Origin: Polyrhizophydium stewartii
Lineage: Eukaryota > Chytridiomycota > Chytridiomycetes > Rhizophydiales
Direction: 5' to 3'
Length of the DNA stretch: 17,581 nt
Assembly: GCA_027604665.1 (NCBI GenBank)
Contig: JADGIZ010000265.1
Coordinates: forward strand, 1 to 17,581
In this document: positions 1 to 8,900 of the stretch, in pieces
Layout: the number at the start of each line of letters is the position of its first letter
Position numbering within the stretch: position 1 is the stretch's first letter
Position numbers and translations under genes: made by a program
Notes under the pieces: generated by a model
What the model was told of the DNA's origin: nothing
What the model saw: the letters and a program-made list of their open reading frames with translations, nothing else
Database searches by the model: none

Positions 1-24
1 CACACACACACACATACACACACT
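1..24. repeat. CA dinucleotide microsatellite
   Basis: The window opens with an almost pure run of CA units with one T interruption. It lies about 105 bp upstream of the likely cyclin ATG, so it is probably promoter or 5' untranslated DNA. It may extend to the left of the window. Confidence 0.85.
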
Positions 25-130
25 CCGGCTGACGCTCGCACGGGCACGCTTGCGCACACGGCCGCAGCCCACTCGCACGCTGCCGCGCCGACCCGCAATC
101 TCAAGGGAACACTTGCACACGCTCGCCGCG

Positions 131-1094
131 ATGCCGACGTTTGACTTGCGCAACACGCCGCCGGCGGAAACCATTCGGCTCATGGCCCAGTTTCTGGAGC
201 ACGCAACGAGCCACAACGACCAGCTCCCCCGGCGCCGCATCCTGACCCGCTTCCACGCACGCACGATCCCGTCCATCGATATCCACGGCTACCTGACGCG
301 CATCCTCAAGTACGCGCCGTGCGGCAGCGAGTGCTTTCTGGCGGTGATCATCTACTTTCGGCGCATGGCCGGGTCCGACACCCTGTTCGCCTCGCCGACA
401 ACGCCGACGAGTGCAACACCTACCGGGACTCCGGACGCGCAGCTGGATGCGCCCGCGTCGGCTGCCCAGCATCTGCATCATCAGCACACGCCGTCGTCGG
501 GCTCGGCCGCCGACCTTGCCAACGGCGAACTGGCACCAAACGGGCGGCATCCCATCGTCATCAACTCGTACAACGTTCATCGCCTGCTGATCGCCGGATG
601 CATGGTGGCCGTCAAGTTCCTCAGCGACGTCTTCTACACCAACTCGCACATCGCCAGTGCGTGCGCGCGTTGCTTGTGCCGCTGCCCGTCAGCGTGATGC
701 AGATCACGCGCGATTGGCCCGGAGAGGACCGTGCATATGTGCTGACACGGCCCCGCTGCATGCAGAGGTTGGCGGGCTGCCTGTCCAAGAGCTCAACCGC
801 CTCGAGATCGAATTCCTGCTATTTAATGACTTCAACCTCAACGTCAACGTGACGGAGCTGCAAGAGTGCGGCGACCACCTGCTTCGCTTCGTGGAGGAGC
901 GCCAGAATGCAGCCCAGGTCGAAGGCGCTGCGCCACAGTATGCCGCTCAGTCCGACGTGCCGCAACAGCCACCAACGCAGCACACCCCACGATCCCAGAC
1001 GCCTGGGCCAGCGCCGCAGCACGCCGGCCATACTCCGGGGCTGGCGAAGTTGATACGCGGTGAGGTCACTGAGGAGAGCGCGGGTGCATCCTGA
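131..1094 (+). CDS. Pho80/Pcl-family cyclin, two exons
   Basis: Exons 131-656 and 766-1094 give 284 residues. The 109-nt intron starts GTGCGT, carries GCTGAC and ends TGCAG; splicing restores IAKVGGLPVQELNRLEIEFL, typical of Pho80 cyclins. The ATG at 131 is the first in frame and precedes the family-like start with PAETIRLMAQFL. A low-complexity Ser/Thr/Pro/Ala/His insert (about residues 79-140) splits the cyclin fold before NSYNVHRLLIAG; the core resumes with VKFLSDVFYTNSHIA. The tail after about residue 218 is Gln/Pro-rich. Known for the family: partner of a Pho85-type CDK in phosphate, glycogen or cell-cycle signalling. Which Pcl subgroup it belongs to cannot be decided here. The end assumes no further intron; a GTGAGG near 1060 could be a donor, but I found no reason to use it. 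Confidence 0.88.
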
Positions 1095-1400
1095 GCCCGG
1101 GACCAGGCGCCACGGCCAAGATCCCTCTTCTCGGCGTCACGATATCCACCTTCCCGCGCGCTCGAGGCTGCTGCGCGACGTTGGCCGCGTCCGCACGCCC
1201 GCAGCCTCGGCGCGCAGCAGCGTACTTGTCCTGAATCCTCGCGCGAGCGCTGGCCCCGCTGGCCGGGCCGATCCGCGCTGAGCGTGGACAGGCCCTGCGC
1301 CGCGCTGGCGCTTGCGCGACAACAACATACAGCACCCACTTCATCACTGCACTGCACTCGCACTCGCATTTTATCATCGTTATTGTCTTTCCACTCGATC

Positions 1401-1473
1401 CGCCCATCCATTTATCCATCCGCCCGTCCATCCATCCACCCATCCGCCCGTCCATCCATCCATCCATCTGCCC
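1401..1473. repeat. CCAT-rich short tandem repeat with a 24-bp period
   Basis: Degenerate CCAT/CCGC tetranucleotide units. A 23-bp block starting CCATCCGCCCGTCCATCCAT occurs at 1416-1438 and again at 1440-1462, a 24-bp spacing. The strand is strongly pyrimidine-rich. It lies in the cyclin-HEM12 gap. It is open in several frames but looks like a microsatellite, not a gene. Confidence 0.85.
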
Positions 1474-1547
1474 TCAACGACACAGCACGCACCGTATCCC
1501 CCTAACTTTACTCTGCACATCCCGCCCCGTTTTACACCATAGCGAAC

Positions 1548-1553
1548 AATAAA
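1548..1553 (+). terminator. Possible polyadenylation signal AATAAA
   Basis: An exact AATAAA lies in a locally AT-richer patch about 450 nt after the cyclin stop and upstream of HEM12. It could end the cyclin transcript. Fungal poly(A) signals are degenerate and a hexamer can occur by chance, so this is a weak call. Confidence 0.3.
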
Positions 1554-1788
1554 GCCTGCCGCCCGGGTTGGGCGGCCGACGGCCGGGTGTGCTGTGCCAG
1601 CAGGCGGGCTGCGCGCCGGCAGCCGAGGTCGGATCGCGCGCGCCGGCCCGCACTTGCCGATGCTCGCGGCGATCCTCGTGCTTGCCCAAACTCTCGCAGC
1701 CACGAGGCAGCAACCTCTGATGGTGCGCCGCCTGCCGCTGCGCCAGCCGCTGCGTCCGCTGCGCTCTACACACGCTCACTCCCTGCCC

Positions 1789-3284
1789 ATGCGCTGCCGC
1801 GCATGCCACGCCGCACCGCGCCACCAGGCCGCCAAGCAGTACCCCGTGCTCACGGACAGCGACTTCCCGCAGCTCAAGAACGACCTGATCCTGCGGGCCG
1901 CGCGCGGAGAAACCGTCGAGCGCGTGCCCGTGTGGATCATGCGCCAGGCGGGCCGCTACCTGCCCGGTGCGTGCCTGCCGCCGCCTGCCGGCATGCCCGC
2001 CTGCATGCCAGTTGCAGCCGCCCGCGCCCGCCCGCGCCAATGCTGACGCTCGCGCGCGCGCTCTGGCCCGCAGAGTTCCGCGAGGTGCGCAAGAAGCACG
2101 ACTTCTTCAGCATTTGCAGAACGCCCGAGCTGGCGTGCACCGTCACGCTGCAGCCCATCGACCGCTACGCCGGCCTGCTCGACGCATCCATCATCTTCTC
2201 GGACATCCTGGTCGTGCCCCAGGCGCTGGGGCTCGAGGTGCAGATGCTCGAGTCCAAAGGCCCGCACTTCCCTGAGCCGCTCGTCGACCCGTCGCACATG
2301 TCCCGCCTCGCCAAGACCGTCGATGTCGACAAGGAGCTCGGGTACGTCTTTGAGGCCATCACACTCACGCGCACCAAGCTGGACGGCCGCGTGCCTCTCT
2401 TTGGCTTCACCGGCGCGCCGTGGACGCTCATGGCGTACATGATCGAGGGCGGCGGCAGCAAGACGCTCAGCAAGGCCAAGGCGTGGCTGTTCATGTACCC
2501 CAAGGAGAGCCACGAGCTGCTGCAGCGCACGACCGACGTCATTGTCGAATATCTTGTAGGCCAGGCCAAGGCTGGCGCGCAGCTGCTTCAGGTCTTTGAC
2601 TCGTGGGCCGGCGAGCTCCCTCCAGCCCTCTTTGACGAGTTTGCGATGCCGTATCTCAAGCAAATCTACACCCGCACAAAGAAGGCGCTGTCGGAGCTGT
2701 CGCCGCCGCTCGATATGCCCATGGTTGTGTTTGCCCGCGGGGCGCACTATGCGCTCGAGGAGCTCGCCTCGTCAGGCTACGAAGTCATCCAGATCGACCC
2801 TTCGCTTTCGGCCGAGTCTGCCCGCAAGCGCGCTGGCGCCAATGTCACGCTCCAGGGAAACGCCGACCCGTGCCTGATCTACGGATCAAAGGAGACCATC
2901 TACGCAAACGTCGAGACCATGCTTGCCGGATTTGGCACCGAGTCGCATTACATTGCGAACCTCGGCCATGGCATTTACCCTGGTAGGCTCTTCTCGCGGG
3001 AGCAACTGTCCGCATCCGCTGTCGATGGCTGACGGCTTCACTACAACGACAGACCACAGTCCCGAGCATCTCAAGTGGTATCTCGAGGCGATCGTGAGTC
3101 TCGTGCCGACTATTGACGCTGTTCGTCGCGCTCGTGCGCTGACTCAGATTGGCATCGACAGCGGGACGTCTCGACCAAAAACAACGCCAAGAAGCGCCAG
3201 CCATCCTCGAGCCCCGTTCAGGAGCCGGCCAGCAAGCCTTCGGCGGCCAAGAAGAAGAAGAGGAAGGGCAGCAAGAGCAAGTGA
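1789..3284 (+). CDS. HEM12: Uroporphyrinogen decarboxylase, four exons, lysine-rich tail
   Basis: Exons 1789-1966, 2074-2982, 3053-3093 and 3162-3284 give 416 residues. The enzyme removes four carboxyl groups from uroporphyrinogen III to give coproporphyrinogen III, normally in the cytosol. Hallmarks present: RQAGRYLP (residues 52-59), [13 protein letters not shown] with the catalytic Asp, [13 protein letters not shown] with the active-site Tyr, DSWAGEL, and [15 protein letters not shown] with the His, the last restored by joining exons 2 and 3. Introns are 107, 70 and 68 nt. The last exon encodes a 40-residue basic tail ending [11 protein letters not shown], absent from the usual family length of about 360. 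The start is uncertain: ATGs at 1660, 1720 and 1789 share the frame, and the longer forms add an Arg-rich, acid-poor leader. Convergent with the dynein gene; 151 bp separate the stops. Confidence 0.92.
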
Positions 3285-3435
3285 GCGCGCGCCAGTGCCC
3301 AATACACACTTTGTGGTGCACCGCCTGTGCAGGAGGAGAGGGTTTCATTCGAGGTCGGATGTCTGGGTTGGGAGGGGTGTCTGAGATCGGGGAAGAGGCG
3401 CAGGGAGATGAGCAGGTGTCGCGGCGCTAGTCGGC

Positions 3436-5881
3436 CTAACCGCTGCCGGACTCGTCGACCTTGTTGATCGAGCGCCGGTTCGACGACGGACTCGAAGGCC
3501 GCGTTGTTCCTCCCGAGGCGCCCTTCTTGGCAAGCAGCGACTGGAAAAAGTTGGCCAGGACTTCGTTCTGGTTGCCGTTGAGCGATGCCGGGTTCGCGCC
3601 TGTCGCTACGGCTGCCGCCGCAGCGGCCACTGCCGTTGCCCCAGCAATACTGGGCGAGGTTGTCGGGCTTGGCTGGCCAAGCGCGCCGCCAGATGCGGCT
3701 GCCGCCGTGCTGATCGAGGTCGGCGCGGTGCTGCTTGTGCTGGGCAGGCCAGCGACCGGAGATATGCGGCCGAGAGGGCTTGGCTCTGCTGGGCCACTCG
3801 ATGTCGTGCGCTCCAGAATCCGCTTCACAGGGACCTCAGGCAGCGTTCCTCCCGCAAGGGAACTGCTGGTCAGAAGCGACTTATCGCGCGCAGTTGTCGT
3901 TTCCTTTGCGGATATGTCAGTGCACAAGCCCAGCACATCCAAGAACCCGCTCCCACCTTGAGCTTGGCGAGTCTGGCCGAGAAGTCCTCAAGCGTCTCCT
4001 TGTTGGTTGCAGCCTGCGACTTGGAGAGGGTCGGCGCTTGCGTCTTGCGGCGGGGACTGAGATCGGCGGCAGTCGCATCGCGGATCTGCTGCACGTTGTG
4101 CGGCACGTGGGGGCCATCGACCTCGGCGGCCTCGTCGAAGCGCGGGAGTTTTTCAAGTAAACCGTCAAGAAACTCTTGCTCGTTCTCGGGCTCGTCGACG
4201 ACATCCTTGGGTGTATACTGTGCGAGACGCGGTGGAGGTGCTTGATTAGCATCTGGTTGCAGGACAGTGGAGATTGCCTGAGCAGCGCACCTTGGGCGAG
4301 CGGTCACGGATGGTCGTCTGGTAAAGCGGTATCAGCTTGCCGAGAGGGCCGTCCGTAGGCGGCGGCATGTTTGGCGTAAAGTCTGGGTCTACAAGGCCCG
4401 CAAAGACGTCGCAGCGGAAGCCTTCGCTTTGCGCTCGGATCTTGCCCCAGCTGTCCCACCCCGCAGGAATCAAAACCGCATCGCGCTCGACTACCTGCAC
4501 GTGTGCCGAGAAATCGAACGCAGCGCCGCGGTTCGAGTGCGACGCTGCTCCAGAAGATCGCCCGAGTAAGCGGTGCAGCAGATATGCGCGCAGGTTCTCG
4601 ATCGTCTCGGGCCGCTTCTGCGACACATAGAACAACGCGGCGCCATCTGACGAGGCGTTTGGGATGGCCGGTCAGCTTGGACGATTCACAGGTTGCAGCG
4701 CTGCATTACCCACAGCTCAGGCAGATAGCGCGCAGCGTCTGTTGGATAAAGTCAAAGTGCGTCTCCTTGAAATCCTTCTCGAGGTCGCTCAGGACCTCGG
4801 ACTGCTCATGTCAGAACATGCTACGCCGAGGCCGTGCAAGCGTGCGACTTACATGGTGGCACACAACCACGATCGGCAGGCCGATGCTGCGATTGAGGAC
4901 GCCTTCTCCCAGTGGCAGCGCAGAGTGGCCGGAGGGCAGGTCGAGGCGCCGCTCGGGTGAGGCGGACCGCGGCCGCGGAGGTGCCGGTGCGGTGCCGAGC
5001 ACTCGGCTCAGCGGATCCTCCGGGTCAGTGTACTCTCTGATGCACGACTCGACTGCGCGGAGCGAGCAGTGTCAGCAGCCGCGACGCAGGAGATGCTCGA
5101 GAGCAGCCCGCGACTTGCGCCTGCGCTTGAGATCGTCGACGGCCATGAAGTCCTCGTCGGCCAGTCGAGACATGTGAGCCTCGAGCACCGCGAGCCACGC
5201 ATTGAGCGAAGTGAGGAAGTCCCACGGCCTCGACCAGTCGAGCACGATCGCGGCGAGGGCGGTGCTCATTGAGTCGAGCGTGATGGCATAGTCCACCAGG
5301 CTGTGGAAGACGGGGCTGTTGGCGAGCTGGTGGATACCGATGCGAGCAACCGCTGCAGTCGCCGGCGCCTCAGCACAAGCGGTGAAGGGAGACGGGCAAG
5401 CCGGAGCGTGCGGCACGCACTCTCGTTCTCGTCGTCGTTGATGTCCATGCAGCTGTACGCCATGCCCAGGTCGGCGTTGGCCTGGTCGCCGGCGTCGCCG
5501 TCGGCGCTGGTGCTGTTGAGCGCCTCGACCAGGCCGGCAAGAAGCGGGCCTCCGTCGCCTGGCTCGCGGGCGCGGGGACAGAGAGGTGTGCCGGCGTACC
5601 GCGGGCGGCGAGCGGGCGGGCAACTGTCAGCGGGGGCGTGCGGTGCGGCCCATGTGCGGCGGCCCGTGCCGGCGTGCGGGCGGGTGCACGGCAGCCAGGG
5701 CGCCGCGGCGGCACGCACCGCAGACGAGCAGTGTGGCGGACGCCGTCGACTTGGACGTCGCGACCTGGCCGAGGATGCTGGACCACACGTCCTCCTCGGC
5801 GCCGGACGTGCTTGCAGGCCCTGCCGCAGGCGCTACGCCGGCAACGCCGACCGTCGCCGCCGCCTCTGCTCTTTCGGTCAT
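3436..5881 (-). CDS. Cytoplasmic dynein 1 light intermediate chain, eight exons
   Basis: Exons on the minus strand: 5881-5719, 5558-5421, 5352-5086, 5052-4853, 4801-4714, 4646-4291, 4217-3957, 3903-3436; about 646 residues. The subunit links the dynein heavy chain to cargo adaptors. Family landmarks in order: EEDVWSSILGQV, MAYSCMDINDDE, IVLDWSRPWDFL, PLGEGVLNRSIGLPIVVVC, THFDFIQQTLRAICLSYGAALFYVSQ (split by an intron), RDAVLIPAGWDSWGKI, and the C-terminal adaptor-binding helix NEVLANFFQSLLAKK in a Ser/Ala/Pro-rich tail. The GTPase motifs are degenerate: the P-loop position reads CGDGGPLLAGL and the TKxD position reads HHSE. The third intron is ambiguous: 33 nt (5085-5053) or 78 nt (5114-5037), the latter giving 631 residues. 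The ATG at 5881 is the only one before VWSSIL. Confidence 0.9.
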
Positions 5882-5923
5882 GGCGCGTCGGTCGCGGTGG
5901 GGTTGCCCAATCTCGCGCAAGCC
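5882..5923. promoter_or_regulatory. 42-bp divergent intergenic region, dynein LIC / UGGT
   Basis: This is all the DNA between the head-to-head ATGs of the dynein subunit (minus, 5881) and UGGT (plus, 5924). It is GC-rich, has no TATA-like box, and contains one CCAAT at 5907-5911. It seems too small for two separate core promoters, so promoter elements or 5' ends probably lie inside the opposite gene's coding sequence. Untranslated upstream exons cannot be excluded. Confidence 0.6.
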
Positions 5924-8900
5924 ATGATCGCAGCCACCGCATGGCTGGCGCTCACGGCCGCGGCGGCTCTATCGTGGCCGTCGGCCGTGCCCGTCGCCCG
6001 CGCAGAACCCGCGGCAGCACAGCCGCCTGTCAGCGTGTGGCTCACGACCCAGGACTCGTGGCCGGCGCCGCACATTGCCCTCGAGCTCGCCGAGTTTGTC
6101 GCCCAGGAGCCTCAAGGCTCCGTGTTCCCACTGCTGTCGCTGCTGGCCGCCAACGGCATGCTCTCGCCTGAGGTCTCGCCGCGTGAGGTGTACGACGCCC
6201 TCTTCACCGGCCGCGTCGCGCACGAGTTCGCAAACGGCACGCTCGCAGACGCGGTCGCCAGCGAGCCTGCCGTGCTCACGTTCCTGTCGTCGCGCGCCTC
6301 GGTCGATCTTGCGCGGATGTCGCTGGCCCTGCACAGCACGGCGCCGCGCATCCAGACCCACTTCCGCTTCTACCTGGAGTCGGTTGCACCGGCGTTCGCC
6401 GCCGCAGCCCGAAAGACCGCGGACAAGTTCGACCCAGAATGCCGCGTGTGGGCCGACTGGGACGGCCGCCAGGTCTGCGACCCCGCCGATCTGGCTCGCC
6501 TCGTCAAGACCCTGCCGGGACTCGCCGCCGCAAGGCCCTTTGCCAGCCAGCCCGAGCTGCAACCCTTTGACCATATCTTCCAGTCCAATTCCGAGCTTCG
6601 CGACCTACCCGCGGCGAAAAACTTGCCGCTTGTGGTCCTCTATGCCGATGTCCAGGCCATGTCCTTCTTTGAAATGCTCTCGACGCTGATCGACGCCGGA
6701 ACCAATCGAGTGCTGCGCTTTGCGCTGCGATACATCCCCCCGCTTGCGGCCGACTCGCAACCGCTGTACTTGACAGGATATGGAGTCGAGTTGGCCATCA
6801 AGAGTACCGAGTACAAGGTTGAGGATGATCGCAGCATCAAGACCGAAGCTGCATCCGGAAGCGCCGCAAGTGGATCACGAGATGCAGGCGCTCCTCAGGA
6901 GGACGACCTGCTTTTCCAGGCAAATCCTGTCATCAAGACACTAACCAAAGAGCAGATCGACGGTGCGTTCAAGCGCATACGGTGCGACTCGCTCGTGCGC
7001 CGACTTGCAGGGCTCACGCTCGCCGCACAGACATTGCACTCCGCGCAGCAACATTTATTGCGCAGTCGACATGGCCGCTCGATGCCCTCACACGCGTATC
7101 GCAGGACTTCCCCAAGCATGCTCATTTGCTTGCATCCATCGATCCTGACCCGGCCATCAAGACCACCGTCAAGCAAATTGGACAAATCACTCACGAGGAC
7201 AACAAGCTCTTGCTCAATGGCTTCCAAGTCGACATTGCGTCTCTCGATGCTTTCAAGTGAGAGCCGCTCCCCACTACTGCAATCGCACGCCTGGCTAAAG
7301 CATACATTGCTTCCTGGCGTACCACATAGGCTGCTGCGCCAGATGCGCGAGGAAATCGCAAGCCTTGCACCGTTCAAGAAGCTGCAGTGGTCGACGCTCG
7401 AGGCCATTGAACTGCTTTCGACGCCGCTTGAGAAGAGGATCGCGACGTCGTGGGGAGAGTGCTTTGACACGCGCTCCCCGACCGTCACTTGGATCAACGA
7501 CATTGAAAAGGACAGCCGGTACCGCAGCCTGCCCAAGTCGATCCGGGAGGTGCGTGCCGCTACCACTCGCTTATTGGACTGCAGACGGTCCGATGAAGGT
7601 GGCACTCTGCTTACAGTACGCTCTCAGGTTGCTCGTCCATCTTATCCTGGCCAACTCAAACTCGTCCGCAAGAACCTGTTCTCGCTCGTGGTCATGGTCG
7701 ATCTCACCAATGCGGAACACCACGCCATCATCACCTCGGTCCTCGGCTTCGTCGAGGGCAACGTACCCCTGCGCTTTGGCTTCGTCTTCCTCCCCGACGA
7801 GGGGCAGGAGCTTGACCATCCCGGTGCGATTTGTCGACCAAGTATGCGTTGGCTGATGCGTGCAGCTGACAGGATTCGTCTCAGCGACAATGGCGTCGCT
7901 TGCCGCGTACTGGCTGGTCGAGCACAGCGGCAAAAAGCCACTCGCGCAGTTTCTTGGAGATGTGCGGCATCTTGTCCCGCACGCGCTTGTGACCGCACGC
8001 CTGACTGACAAAAACATCGATGCATTCCAAAGCTTGCCGCTAGCGCTGCATCTTCAGACGGCGTCACCGCCGAGGCCGTCCGTGCTGCATTCCACAAGGC
8101 GTCGGGCAAGTCATACAGTGCTGTCATCGAAGGCCGGGATCTGAAGAACAGCGAGCTTGTCCTCAAGCTTATTTCGCTCGCCGAGCGTCTGGGCGTTTCG
8201 CGCCAGAGTGGCGCCATGTTTGGAAACGGAAAGCATATCGACATTGCCGAGGGCTGGCAGCAGGAGCTCATCCAAACGTACTTTGCCATGATTGAGTACA
8301 TGAAGAACCTGGTGCGAATCGCCTTGCTGCTCCCTCTCTGAAATGCTGTCGCGAGTCTGCTGACACTCGCCGCAGGTTTATCTCGGCCAGCTGACGGACG
8401 AGACCGACATTTACGAGCTGTTCATGACTATGGACAATGTTTATCCCAAGCGCAACCCGTTCGTGTTCCCCTCGGCAACCAACGTGGCAGAGTTTGTCAA
8501 CTGGGCGACTTTGCCGGGCATTGAGGCGATTGAGGCGCTTCCGTGGCTACAGGGTGAGACCGCGTATGGCCAACTGTGCCGTGCAATCGAGCTGCATCCC
8601 GACTCACGTCCTTGTACATGCAGCCCACAGCAAGTCAACGCCGTCCGAGACCACTCTCATTCTGTTTGGTGACTTTGCCAGCATGGATGGTGTTCGCTTT
8701 GCGCTTGCCGCCGCAGATGCAGTGGTGAGGGTCGACCATTCCTGGGCCGGCGTGCCTTCATCGCAAAGCGTCTGACGCATCCACCGCAGGCAACCAGCAC
8801 ACGCTCTGTGCGTCTGTCGTTTGTGCACAACGCCGCTGATCGCAGCCGCAGTGAGGATGCCGTTCTCGTCGACGAGGTCGCCAAGCACTTCCATGATGCA

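Larger units (their letters stand above)
1095..1788. other. Gene-free stretch between cyclin and HEM12
   Basis: I found no convincing coding sequence between the cyclin stop and the favoured HEM12 start. The stretch holds a CCAT/CCGCCC repeat at 1401-1473, a possible poly(A) signal AATAAA at 1548-1553, and an Arg-rich open frame from 1660 that could be an N-terminal extension of HEM12. Open frames here on both strands look like products of repeat and GC-rich composition. Confidence 0.5.

Noticed and set aside
1401..1473. The CCAT repeat as a coding Met-Asp-Gly-Trp repeat protein on the minus strand
   Set aside because: The periodic peptide is just the translation of a tetranucleotide microsatellite; there is no start context or flanking conserved sequence.
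1956..2747. A 263-residue minus-strand open frame inside HEM12
   Set aside because: Antisense shadow of a strongly conserved enzyme in GC-rich DNA; no recognisable domain.
5303..5923. Upstream extension of the UGGT reading frame
   Set aside because: The frame is open to the left but overlaps conserved dynein LIC exons on the other strand. The signal peptide begins exactly at the ATG at 5924.
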